Below are positions 23,061 through 30,591 of a DNA stretch of 45,458 bases, piece after piece (the first letter of the stretch is position 1; each line of letters opens with the position of its first letter). Under the pieces are notes generated by a model. That model saw nothing but the letters and a program-made list of their open reading frames with translations, was not told the origin of the DNA and did not search any database. The position numbers were made by a program, and so were the translations under genes. Origin of the DNA: DASRWD01 sp044507975 (GTDB taxonomy: Bacteria; Deinococcota; Deinococci; Deinococcales; Trueperaceae); assembly GCA_044507975.1 (NCBI GenBank), contig JBIQIQ010000008.1, positions 1 through 45,458 of the forward strand, given 5' to 3'.

Positions 23061-23810
23061 GTGAGCTGGTCCATCGACGAGGTAGCCCGGATGACGGGCG
23101 TGACCTCCCGGACGCTGAGGCACTACGACGCGATCGGCCTGTTGCCGCCCGCGTTCACGAGCGACGGCGGCCGGAGGCACTACCTGGAGGACGAGCTCCT
23201 GAGGCTTCAGGAGATCTTGCTGCTCAAGCAGCTCGGCCTGAGCCTCGCCGACGTCGCCAAGGCGCTGGCCAGCCGGGGCGACGCCGAGCGGATCTCGCTC
23301 CTGCGCCGCCACCGCGAACGGCTGACCGAGGAGCACGAGCGCCTCGCGCGGCTCATCGCGACCGTCGACAGGACGATCACCAGCCTGAAGGAGGGAACGA
23401 AGATGTCACCAGAAGAGATGTTCGACGGGCTCGTCCAGAACCCGTACGAGAAGGAAGCCAGGGAGAAGTGGGGCGACGAGGCGGTCGACCGCTCCAACGA
23501 GCGGGTCCGCCGACTGTCCAAGGCAGACCGCGAGAGGCTCACGTCGGGCGAGGGTTGGCGAGAGGTCCACGCCCGCATCGCCGCGCTGGCCTCCGACGGC
23601 GCCGCGCCTTCCGACCCGCGGGTGCAGGCCGCGGTCGAGGAGCACATCGGCCTCGTCCGGCTCGCCTGGGACCCGGGCCGGGCGGCGTACGAGGGGCTGG
23701 CGGACCTCTACGTCTCGGACCAGCGCTTCGCCAGGAACATCGGCGACGCCGCCACGGTCGAGCTGCTGGTAGCCGCGATGAAGGTCTACGCGGCCAGGAA
23801 CCTGGACTGA
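23061..23810 (+). CDS. MerR family regulator with TipAS ligand-binding domain
   Basis: A 249-aa TipA-like regulator. Residues 1-70 are a MerR winged helix (SIDEVARMTGVTSRTLRHYDAIGLLPP), followed by a long dimerising coil (about 75-112) and a TipAS domain (about 116-249, with YEKEAREKWGDEAVDRSN). TipAL of Streptomyces binds thiopeptide antibiotics covalently through a cysteine; this protein has no cysteine, so any ligand would be held non-covalently. ATG 23403 (M115), just after the coil, has a perfect AAGGAGGG site seven bases upstream, so a short TipAS-like form could be made. GTG start with AAGGAG upstream. Its own promoter has the 19-bp spacer. Confidence 0.92.
   Translation: MSWSIDEVARMTGVTSRTLRHYDAIGLLPPAFTSDGGRRHYLEDELLRLQEILLLKQLGLSLADVAKALASRGDAERISLLRRHRERLTEEHERLARLIATVDRTITSLKEGTKMSPEEMFDGLVQNPYEKEAREKWGDEAVDRSNERVRRLSKADRERLTSGEGWREVHARIAALASDGAAPSDPRVQAAVEEHIGLVRLAWDPGRAAYEGLADLYVSDQRFARNIGDAATVELLVAAMKVYAARNLD
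23388..23405 (+). promoter_or_regulatory. Internal ribosome site and start for a TipAS-like short form
   Basis: AAGGAGGG (23388-23395), seven bases, then ATG 23403 in frame with the MerR gene. Initiation here would give a 135-aa ligand-binding domain without the DNA-binding part, as in Streptomyces tipA. Confidence 0.6.
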
Positions 23811-23811
23811 C

Positions 23812-23835
23812 GGGGCGGGCCTCTGCGCCCGCCCC
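23812..23835 (+). terminator. Terminator after MerR-TipAS gene
   Basis: 9-bp stem GGGGCGGGC / GCCCGCCCC with loop CTCTGC, 1 bp after the stop. No T tract follows. Confidence 0.5.
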
Positions 23836-23860
23836 TCCACCGCCGGTGCGGCCGCGCGGC

Positions 23861-23866
23861 TAAGCT
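23861..23866 (+). promoter_or_regulatory. Leaderless-type -10 of aldo/keto reductase gene
   Basis: TAAGCT, six bases before ATG 23873. Confidence 0.55.
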
Positions 23867-23872
23867 CGGAGC

Positions 23873-24820
23873 ATGACAGCGATGCGCAAGCGCCCCATCG
23901 GCAGCCTCCAGGCCTCGGTGGTGGGTCTGGGGTGCAACAACTTCGGCAGGCGGCTCGACGAGGCCGCCACGCGGTCGGTGGTCGACGCCGCCCTCGACGC
24001 CGGCGTAGACTTCTTCGACACCGCCGACACTTACGGCGACACCTACAGCGAGACCTTCCTCGGACGGGTCCTCGAAGGCCGGCGCGACCGCGTGGTGCTG
24101 GCGACGAAGTTCGGCAGCAAGGTCGCGGAGGGCAAGGAGGGCGCTCGCCCCGAGTACGTCAAGCAGGCCCTGCAGGACAGCCTGCGGCGCCTCCGCACGG
24201 ACCACGTCGACCTCTACCAGCTCCATCGTCCCGACCCGGAGGTGCCGATCGCGGACACGCTCGGTGCCTTGGGCGAGCTCGTAGCGGCGGGCTTGGTACG
24301 CGAGATCGGCTGCTCGAACTTCTCCGCGGAACGGATCGCGGAGGCCGAGGAGGCGGTCGAGCCCGGCGCGGCCCGGTTCGTCAGCGTCCAGAACGAGCTC
24401 AGCCTCCTCCGCAGACAAGACGAGCGCGACGTCATCCCGGCGTGCCGCCAGCACGGTCTCGCCTATCTGCCCTACTTCCCCCTCTTCAGCGGGCTCCTCA
24501 CGGGCAAGTACCGGCGCGGCCGACCCCTCCCGGAAGGCACCCGCATCACGGGCAACCCCCGCTGGGAGCAGCACCTCACCGACGCCAACCTCGACCTGAT
24601 CGAGGACCTCGTCGCCTTCTCCCAGGAGCGCGGCAAGGAGCTGATCGACCTGGCGTTCGCATGGCTGCTCGCCAAGCCGGAGGTCGCGAGCGTCATCGCC
24701 GGGGCGACGAGCGCGGACCAGGTCAGGCGCAACGCCGAGGCCGGCACGTGGGAGTTGAGCGCGGATGACGTAGCGGCCGTGGACGCCCTGCTCGCCCGAC
24801 ACGAGAACGCGGGGGCCTAG
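23873..24820 (+). CDS. Aldo/keto reductase
   Basis: A 315-aa NADPH-dependent TIM-barrel oxidoreductase. The catalytic tetrad is visible: D49 and Y54 in FFDTADTYG, K79 in LATKFGS, H118 in YQLHRPDP. Cofactor-site segments are IGCSNFSAERI and the C-terminal VIAGATSADQVRRNAEA. It most resembles the general AKR (YakC/Tas-like) group that reduces aldehydes and small ketones; the substrate is not predictable. A second ATG at codon 4 exists, but the -10 spacing supports 23873. It is transcribed alone, after the TipAS-regulator terminator, and could be a target of that regulator only if it shares the dyad, which it does not. Confidence 0.92.
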   Translation: MTAMRKRPIGSLQASVVGLGCNNFGRRLDEAATRSVVDAALDAGVDFFDTADTYGDTYSETFLGRVLEGRRDRVVLATKFGSKVAEGKEGARPEYVKQALQDSLRRLRTDHVDLYQLHRPDPEVPIADTLGALGELVAAGLVREIGCSNFSAERIAEAEEAVEPGAARFVSVQNELSLLRRQDERDVIPACRQHGLAYLPYFPLFSGLLTGKYRRGRPLPEGTRITGNPRWEQHLTDANLDLIEDLVAFSQERGKELIDLAFAWLLAKPEVASVIAGATSADQVRRNAEAGTWELSADDVAAVDALLARHENAGA

Positions 24821-24848
24821 TCCGGGCGCTCGGCCGGGCCCACGGCGC

Positions 24849-25685
24849 TCAGATGCCGGACGCGAAGGTGTCGCAGGCGTTCGGGTCGCCGGTCTCGTAG
24901 CCGGTGGCGAACCAGCGCATCCTCTGCTCGGAGGAGCCGTGGGTGAACGTCTCCTGGTCGACCGTCCGCCCAGACATCCCGGAGAGGCGATCGTCGCCGA
25001 CGGCCGCGGCCGCGTTCATCGCCTCCTCGTAGTCGCCCTGCTCGAGGATGCCGCGCTGGTCCGCCGAGGCAGCCCAGACGCCCGCGTAGCAGTCGGCCTG
25101 CAGCTCGAGGGCCACCGACAACGCGTTCGCCTGGCCGGGCGACGCCTGCTGCCCCTGCCTCACCTGCGAGAGCGTGCCGGTGAGGTTCTGGACGTGGTGA
25201 CCGATCTCGTGAGCGAGCACGTAGGCCTGGGCCAGGTCTCCAGGGGCGCCGTAGCGCGCCTGGAGGTCGTCGTAGAAGGAGAGGTCGATGTAGACGTTCA
25301 TGTCGAGCGGGCAGTAGAACGGCCCTGCGGCCGACGGCGCCACCCCGCAGCCAGACTCCACCGCGTCGCGGTAGAGCACCAGCGTCGACTCCGGGTACTG
25401 GCCCTGGACGAGCTGGGTCCAGAGGTCCTGGACGTCGTCGAGGACGAACGACACGAACCTGACCTGCTCCTCCTCCGCGGCCAGCTCCTCCTGCGTCACG
25501 GGCTGGCTCACCTGCGACGTAGGGCTACCGCCGAGTATCCCGGACAGGTCCACCCCCGTGATGGCGGAGATCAGGAACACGATCAGCAGGCCGCCGATCC
25601 CCAGCGGCACGCCCATCCGGGCCGGCCCCCTGGCGCTCCTACGGTCTTCAAGGTTGCGGCTCCGGCCGCGGTCCTCCCATTTCAT
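24849..25685 (-). CDS. Neutral zinc metallopeptidase, YpfJ family
   Basis: A 278-aa membrane-anchored predicted protease. A basic N-terminus (MKWEDRGRSRNLEDRR), with the family's typical W-E-x-R-S pattern, is followed by one membrane helix (about 25-43), leaving the peptidase domain outside. The zinc site is HEIGHH (H159, E160, H163), with ALELQADCYAGVWA downstream likely giving the third ligand. Cysteines at about 113, 125 and 194 may form disulphides. Members are uncharacterised in function. ATG 25685 has GGAGG seven bases upstream and gives the family N-terminus; longer starts are rejected. Confidence 0.92.
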   Translation of the reverse strand: MKWEDRGRSRNLEDRRSARGPARMGVPLGIGGLLIVFLISAITGVDLSGILGGSPTSQVSQPVTQEELAAEEEQVRFVSFVLDDVQDLWTQLVQGQYPESTLVLYRDAVESGCGVAPSAAGPFYCPLDMNVYIDLSFYDDLQARYGAPGDLAQAYVLAHEIGHHVQNLTGTLSQVRQGQQASPGQANALSVALELQADCYAGVWAASADQRGILEQGDYEEAMNAAAAVGDDRLSGMSGRTVDQETFTHGSSEQRMRWFATGYETGDPNACDTFASGI

Positions 25686-25796
25686 GACTCGACCTCCATG
25701 TGAGGCAGAACGTAGCACCGCGCCACATGTGATGGAGTAAGCCGGCTAGACCTCGGGCCTGGCGGGTGCCGATCCAGAGGTCAGACGCCGCCGAGG

Positions 25797-25802
25797 TACC
25801 AT
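25797..25802 (+). promoter_or_regulatory. Near-leaderless -10 of tyrosine phosphatase gene
   Basis: TACCAT, eight bases before ATG 25811, giving a leader of 0-2 nt. Confidence 0.45.
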
Positions 25803-25810
25803 GGTTGGCG

Positions 25811-26563
25811 ATGTCAGTGACCGCCTCCAACCCCCACGCAGCGAGGTTCCTGCCCCTCGAGGGCACGCTCAACACGCGCGACCTCGGCGGGCTGCCCGTC
25901 TCCGGTGGCCGCCAGACCTTGACCGGACGGGTGCTGCGCTCCGACGGACCGGTGAGCCTCACCGACGCCGACCTCGACCTCCTCGAGGGGCTGCCGCTGA
26001 CGACCGTCGTCGACCTGCGCGGCCAGCTCGAGTGCGAGCGCGAGCCGAGCCGCTTCCTGAGCCGCCGCAGCTGCCAGGTCCACAACGTCGAGGTCTGGAC
26101 GCACATCTCCGCCGCCGGGCACGAGATGGCGGACCGCTTCGACATCACCGGCTTCTACCTCGCGGCCCTCGACCACGCCGGCCCGGCCTTCGCAGAGGCC
26201 ACGAGGCTGGTCGCGCACTCCGAGGGCGCCGCGCTGTTCCACTGTTCCGCGGGCAAGGACCGCACGGGCCTGCTGGCGGCGCTCCTGCTCGAGTCCGTCG
26301 GCGTCGACCGCGCTACGGTCCTCGAGGACTTCGCCCTGACGGAGGACCGCATCGGCCCCCTGCGGCTGCGGCTCCTCGACCAGGCGGAGCGCGACGGCGT
26401 GCCCCGCAGCGAGTTCCAGCGCCTCCTGGGCGCCACGCCCGACCTGATGGTGCCGGCCCTGGAGCACCTCGACGCCCGGCACGGCGGCGCGATCGCCTAC
26501 CTGAGGAAGGCCGGCGTCAGCGACGCGACGCTGTCGGCCCTGGAGTCCAAGCTCGTCGGCTGA
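25811..26563 (+). CDS. Tyrosine/serine protein phosphatase (Y_phosphatase3 type)
   Basis: A 250-aa cysteine phosphatase. The P-loop HCSAGKDRTG (C145 nucleophile, R151) has the lysine and aspartate typical of the bacterial MptpB/lipid-phosphatase-like group, which can act on phosphotyrosine, phosphoserine or phosphoinositides. The N-terminal TLNTRDLGGLPV and VLRSDGPVSLTDADL are family signatures, as is VVDLRGQLECEREP. No signal peptide; cytoplasmic. An in-frame GTG-type extension exists upstream, but ATG 25811 fits the -10 and the family start. Targets unknown. Confidence 0.92.
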   Translation: MSVTASNPHAARFLPLEGTLNTRDLGGLPVSGGRQTLTGRVLRSDGPVSLTDADLDLLEGLPLTTVVDLRGQLECEREPSRFLSRRSCQVHNVEVWTHISAAGHEMADRFDITGFYLAALDHAGPAFAEATRLVAHSEGAALFHCSAGKDRTGLLAALLLESVGVDRATVLEDFALTEDRIGPLRLRLLDQAERDGVPRSEFQRLLGATPDLMVPALEHLDARHGGAIAYLRKAGVSDATLSALESKLVG

Positions 26564-26569
26564 GCGCTC

Positions 26570-27526
26570 TCAGTCGATCGGCTTGAGCGCGCTGACGATG
26601 CGCTCGCGGTGCGGCTCGAGGAAGGGCGGGAGCACCACCGTCTCGCCCAGCGAGCCCGGGTCCTCGTCCACGGCGAAGCCGGGGCCGTCTGTGGCGATCT
26701 CGAAGAGGATCCCGCCCGGCTCACGGAAGTAGATGCTCCGGAACCAGAACCGGTCGACCCATCCGGAGTTCGGGACGCGGTGCTCGGTCAGCCGGTCGAG
26801 CCAGGCGCGGTGCGTCTGGTCGTCGGGGGCGCGGAACGCCACGTGGTGCACGCCGCCAGCTCCTGGTCGGGCGGGAGGCATGTCTGGCCTCACCGCCACG
26901 TGCAGCTCGGCGTGCGGCCCGTCGCCGTCCATACCGTAGACGTGCACGACGGCGCCCCCGCCCTCGGGGTCGTCGTACTCCCGCAGCGCTCGCATGCCCG
27001 TCACCTCGCGCAGCACGGCGTCGGTCGGCGGCAGCGCCCGCACGGTCATCGTGACCGGCCCGAGGCCGCGCAGCTGGTGCTCGGCCGGCACCTGGCTCTC
27101 GCTCCAAGGGACGTTGTCGGGACCGCCGCCGCCGTCGACCACCAGCGCTAGGCGCTGGCCCTCGGGGTCCTCGAAGCGCAGCTGAGCGCGGCCGTCGACG
27201 GTCTCTACCGGCCCGGCCGACACGCTCAGGTCCCTGAGGCGCCCTGCCCAGTACTCCAGCGAGCCCTCGTTCCGGACCCTGAACGCGGTGCGCGTGATCG
27301 TGTGGGAGCCGCGCCGCTCCGGCGGCACGTCCCAATCGAAGAAGGTGATGTCCGTTCCCGGCGTGCCGACCTCGTCGGCGTAGAAGAGGTGGTAGGCCGA
27401 CACGTCGTCCTGGTTGACCGAGCGCTTGACCAGCCTCAGCCCCAACGTCTCCGTGTAGAAGCGCTTGTTCTCGGCGATGCGCGCCGACACGGCCGTCAGG
27501 TGGTGGTAGCCCGGGAAGCTCACCAT
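26570..27526 (-). CDS. Ring-cleaving dioxygenase, VOC/glyoxalase family (MhqO-like)
   Basis: A 318-aa protein of two VOC modules. The first starts GYHHLTAVSARIAENKRFY and has LVKRSVNQDDVSAYHLFYAD and GTDITFFDWD; the second has VHHVAFRAPDD and WFRSIYFREPGGILFEIATD. This order matches MhqO/MhqA-type proteins of Bacillus, which are linked to resistance to quinones and diamide. Metal ligands are probably H8 or H9, a histidine in VHHVAF, and E in ILFEIA. It overlaps the upstream deoxyhypusine-synthase-like gene by 7 bp (ATGGTGA), so their translation is coupled. Its stop is 6 bp from the phosphatase stop. Confidence 0.9.
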   Translation of the reverse strand: MVSFPGYHHLTAVSARIAENKRFYTETLGLRLVKRSVNQDDVSAYHLFYADEVGTPGTDITFFDWDVPPERRGSHTITRTAFRVRNEGSLEYWAGRLRDLSVSAGPVETVDGRAQLRFEDPEGQRLALVVDGGGGPDNVPWSESQVPAEHQLRGLGPVTMTVRALPPTDAVLREVTGMRALREYDDPEGGGAVVHVYGMDGDGPHAELHVAVRPDMPPARPGAGGVHHVAFRAPDDQTHRAWLDRLTEHRVPNSGWVDRFWFRSIYFREPGGILFEIATDGPGFAVDEDPGSLGETVVLPPFLEPHRERIVSALKPID

Positions 27527-28515
27527 CCGAGGACGAGGGCGAACACGAGGGGCGCGACGATCGTCGCGTCGGACTCGATGACGAACTTCGGGGTGTCGAC
27601 GGCCAGTTTGCCCCAGGTGATCTTCTCGTTGGGGACGGCGCCGGAGTACGAGCCGTAGCTCGTCGTCGAGTCGGAGACCTGGCAGAAGTAGCCCCACATC
27701 GGCACGTCCTCGCGCCGCAGGTCCTGGTGGAGCATCGGCACGACGCAGATGGGGAAGTCGCCGGCGATGCCGCCGCCGATCTGGAAGAACCCGACCGAGC
27801 GCTCGGGGGCGACGCGCGTGTACCAGTCGGCGAGGAACGTCATGTACTCGATGCCGGTCCTGACCGTGTGGACGTTCCTCACGGTGCCCTCGATGACGGC
27901 CGCGGCGAACATGTTGCCGGTCGTCGAGTCCTCCCAACCAGGCACGACGATCGGAAGGTCCTTCTCGGCGGCGGCGACGAGCCAGGAGTCCTTGGGGTCG
28001 ATCTGGTAATGCTCCTCCAGGGCGCCGCTCCTGATCAGCCGGTAGAGGAACTCGTGGGGGAAGTAGCGCTCGCCGGCGCGGTCGGCCGCCACCCACTCGT
28101 CGCGCAGGGCGGACTCGAGCCGGCGCATCGCCTCGCCCTCGGGTATGGCGGTGTCGGTGACGCGGTTGAGGTGCCGGTCGAGGAGGTCCTGCTCCTGCTG
28201 GGGCGTGAGGTCGCGGTAGTGGGGCAGGCGCTCGTAGAAGTCGTGCGCGATGAGGTTGAACACGTCCTCCTCGAGGTTCGCGCCGGTGCAGCTGATGATC
28301 TGCACCTTGTCCTGCCTGATCATCTCGGCCAGCGAGAGGCCGAGCTCCGCGGTGCTCATCGCGCCGGCGAGGGTGATCATCATCGCGCCGCCCGCGTCGA
28401 GGTGGGCCGCGTAGCCGTCGGCGGCGTCGACGAGGGCCGCGGCGTTGAAGTGCCGGAAGTGGTGCCTCAGGAAGTCGCTGACGGGCGCGTTGGCCCGGCC
28501 GTCTCGGTCGGTCAT
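27520..28515 (-). CDS. Deoxyhypusine synthase-like protein
   Basis: A 331-aa member of the deoxyhypusine synthase family, NAD-dependent enzymes that transfer an aminobutyl group from spermidine. The N-terminus (FLRHHFRHFNAAALVDAADGY) and GGAMMITLAGAMSTAELG follow the family. The catalytic lysine is K303 in SYSGAVPNEKITWGK, in the position of the active-site lysine of human DHS. Bacteria lack eIF5A, the eukaryotic/archaeal target, so the product is more likely a polyamine such as homospermidine, or an unknown acceptor. GAGGAG lies six bases before the ATG. The gene overlaps the dioxygenase gene after it. Confidence 0.88.
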   Translation of the reverse strand: MTDRDGRANAPVSDFLRHHFRHFNAAALVDAADGYAAHLDAGGAMMITLAGAMSTAELGLSLAEMIRQDKVQIISCTGANLEEDVFNLIAHDFYERLPHYRDLTPQQEQDLLDRHLNRVTDTAIPEGEAMRRLESALRDEWVAADRAGERYFPHEFLYRLIRSGALEEHYQIDPKDSWLVAAAEKDLPIVVPGWEDSTTGNMFAAAVIEGTVRNVHTVRTGIEYMTFLADWYTRVAPERSVGFFQIGGGIAGDFPICVVPMLHQDLRREDVPMWGYFCQVSDSTTSYGSYSGAVPNEKITWGKLAVDTPKFVIESDATIVAPLVFALVLGW

Positions 28516-28532
28516 GGTCGCTCCTCGGGGCC

Positions 28533-28538
28533 ATCCTA
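28533..28538 (-). promoter_or_regulatory. Putative -10 of deoxyhypusine synthase-like operon
   Basis: TAGGAT on the minus strand would give a leader of about 10-12 nt containing the GAGGAG ribosome site of the gene starting at 28515. Confidence 0.4.
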
Positions 28539-28629
28539 GTGGCAGGGCGCCCGCCGTTCCCACCCCTGCCCGACGATGCTCGCCGCGCCGGCTCGCAGCG
28601 ACCGAGGTCGGGCGGCGCTGCGGCCGAGC

Positions 28630-29622
28630 TCAGGCGGCAGCCAGCTCCTCGAAACGCTCGATCGTGAGCCTGATGCCCTCCTCGAGCGGGGTCTGGTGCA
28701 CGCGCTCGCAGGCGGCGTCCAGCTCGGAGCCGTCGAAGCCCTCGGGGAACGGGAGGACGGCATCGCCCACCGCCACGCGCACGCCGGGGCGCAGCTCCTC
28801 GATGATGCGGGCGACCCGGCTGACGCTCACCACTGGACCGCCGAGGTTGAACACCCGCGCGCCCTCGCCCGCGGCCCCGCACCGGCCGAAGGCCGCGTCG
28901 ATGAGCTGGAGCGCGACGTCCGAGGCCCACTGGAACTGCATGCTGCCGCCGAAGCTGATGCGAGAGGACTCTCCGCGCGCGGCCGCGGCCATCGCTACCG
29001 TGGGCTCGCTGGTGATCCCCTGGTCGCGTCCCACGCCGTAGACGGTGTATGGCCGGAGGCCGACGCTCGAGATACCGTGGTCCTGCCAGTAGATACGCGC
29101 CGTGCCCTCGTTCGCGACCTTGGTGACCCCGTAGAAGGTCCGGGGTCGCTGCGGCGCGCCTGGCGCCACGAGGCCGTGAGGGTAGTCGGAGGAAGGGCCG
29201 TACACGGCGATCGACGAGGCATAGGCGAGATGGGCGATGCCGGCCGCGCGCGCGGCCTCGAACACGTGCACGGTCCCCTGGACGTTGACGGCGGCTCCCA
29301 GGGACGGGTTGGCGCGGCAGAACGGCACCTGCAGGGCGGCCAGGTGGACGATGCGCTGGGCGCCGTGCCCCTGCACCGCGGCCTTCACCTGCGCCTCGTC
29401 GGTGAGGTCGCCGCGTACGAAGGTCACCGCGGCCAGCGCCTCGGGACCGACGAGCGCCTGCAGGCGCCGGTAGTCGGCCGCGAGGTCGAAGGCCACCGGC
29501 TTGTGCCCGGCCTCCAGCAGGTGCTTGACGGTCCAGGCGCCCAGGCAGCCGGCCGCTCCCGTGACGAGCACGGTGGCGGGCGGGTCGGCGGCCGAGGCCG
29601 GGACCTGCGCTCCGGCGCTCAC
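28630..29622 (-). CDS. NAD-dependent epimerase/dehydratase family protein
   Basis: A 330-aa extended short-chain dehydrogenase. TGAAGCLG at about 20-27 binds NAD, RGDLTD and HLAALQVPFCRANP follow, and the catalytic set is S in YASSIAVYG and the YxxxK of YGVTK. The substrate may be a nucleotide sugar, a uronate or an aldose. Because it ends an operon with dehydratases and a FAH-type hydrolase, dehydrogenation of a free sugar or a sugar acid is plausible (inference). The GTG start overlaps the stop of the upstream gene (GTGA), so translation is coupled. A 114-bp gap without clear terminator separates it from the deoxyhypusine-synthase-like operon. Confidence 0.9.
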   Translation of the reverse strand: MSAGAQVPASAADPPATVLVTGAAGCLGAWTVKHLLEAGHKPVAFDLAADYRRLQALVGPEALAAVTFVRGDLTDEAQVKAAVQGHGAQRIVHLAALQVPFCRANPSLGAAVNVQGTVHVFEAARAAGIAHLAYASSIAVYGPSSDYPHGLVAPGAPQRPRTFYGVTKVANEGTARIYWQDHGISSVGLRPYTVYGVGRDQGITSEPTVAMAAAARGESSRISFGGSMQFQWASDVALQLIDAAFGRCGAAGEGARVFNLGGPVVSVSRVARIIEELRPGVRVAVGDAVLPFPEGFDGSELDAACERVHQTPLEEGIRLTIERFEELAAA

Positions 29623-30569
29623 ACGAACCTCGTCACCAGCTTGCCCAGGGAGCCGACCTCCACGACGTACTCGTCGCCGGGCCTCACCCAGTCCTTCTGC
29701 TGGCGGCCGAGGACCACGCCCTCGGGCGTGCCGGTCACGAAGACGTCGCCGGCCTCCAGGGTCATGAAGCGGCTCGCGTAAGCGATGACCTCGGCGACCG
29801 AGAAGATCATGTCGGCCGTGCTGCTGTCCTGGCGGAGGTCGCCGTTGAGCCAGCCGCGCACGCGCATGTCCTGCGGGTCGCCGGCCTCGTCGGCCGTGAG
29901 GACGAAGGGGCCGACCGGCAGGAAGCCGTCGAGGGTCTTGCCCAGCAGCCACTGGCCCGAGCGCATCTGCAGCGCGCGCTCGGAGACGTCGTTGGCGTTG
30001 AAGTACCCGAGGACGTGCTCGAGCGCTCTCGCCTCGGGGATGTCGCGGCCGCCGCGCCCGAGGACCAGCCCGAGCTCGGCCTCGTAGTCGACCTGCTCGA
30101 GGCCGCTGACCGCGACGGCGGCGCCGTGGGGCGCGAGCGTGTTCGCGTACTTGCCGAAGAGCACCGGCTCGGCCGGCTCGGCCATGCCCGACTCGGCGGC
30201 GTGACGGCGGTAGTTCAGGCCGATGCAGACGATCTTGCCTGGCGCAGGGACGACCGGCGCGAGGTCGAGGTCCTCGAGCGTGCCCACGAACGGGCCGTCC
30301 GTGGCGCGGGAGGCGAGGTCCGCGAGGGCGTCCATGGCCGCCTCGCCCGCGGCGTAGAAGGCCGCCGCGTCCAGCAGCGGGTCGCCTCCCGGCCCGCCGC
30401 CCCCGTGAGGCGGGCCGAGCAGGCCGCCGGCGCCGTGGCGCTGGGCGGCAGCGGCGACGTCGAGGACGCCGGCGGGAGTCTCGACGCCCAGCCGGGCGCG
30501 CGTCCTGCGCTGGCCTAAGCCTCCGGCGGCGGACCCGTTGGGGGCGGGGTAGTAGCTGACGAGTCTCAT
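29619..30569 (-). CDS. Fumarylacetoacetate hydrolase family protein
   Basis: A 316-aa metal-dependent C-C hydrolase or decarboxylase/hydratase-type enzyme. The catalytic domain starts near IVCIGLNYRRHAAE (about 113) and has the metal motif DYEAELGLVLG (D161, E163, E165), NDVSERALQ, LLGKTLDGFLPVGPF and the GTPEGV end. Relatives include 2,4-diketo-3-deoxy-fuconate hydrolases, acylpyruvases and 2-hydroxyhepta-dienedioate isomerases. In this operon, downstream of two enolase-type dehydratases, cleavage of a 2-keto-3-deoxy acid derivative is the best guess. An N-terminal section with a GGGGPGGD stretch looks like a flexible insertion. It starts 22 bp after the upstream gene and overlaps the next by 4 bp. 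Confidence 0.88.
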   Translation of the reverse strand: MRLVSYYPAPNGSAAGGLGQRRTRARLGVETPAGVLDVAAAAQRHGAGGLLGPPHGGGGPGGDPLLDAAAFYAAGEAAMDALADLASRATDGPFVGTLEDLDLAPVVPAPGKIVCIGLNYRRHAAESGMAEPAEPVLFGKYANTLAPHGAAVAVSGLEQVDYEAELGLVLGRGGRDIPEARALEHVLGYFNANDVSERALQMRSGQWLLGKTLDGFLPVGPFVLTADEAGDPQDMRVRGWLNGDLRQDSSTADMIFSVAEVIAYASRFMTLEAGDVFVTGTPEGVVLGRQQKDWVRPGDEYVVEVGSLGKLVTRFV

Positions 30570-30591
30570 GTCTCATCCTCCCATGGCGTGC

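Noticed and set aside
28630..30576. 648-aa minus-strand frame that joins FAH-type and epimerase genes
   Set aside because: Only its last 330 codons (GTG 29622 onward) are protein-like; upstream it is an out-of-frame reading of the FAH-type gene, so it is not a fusion.
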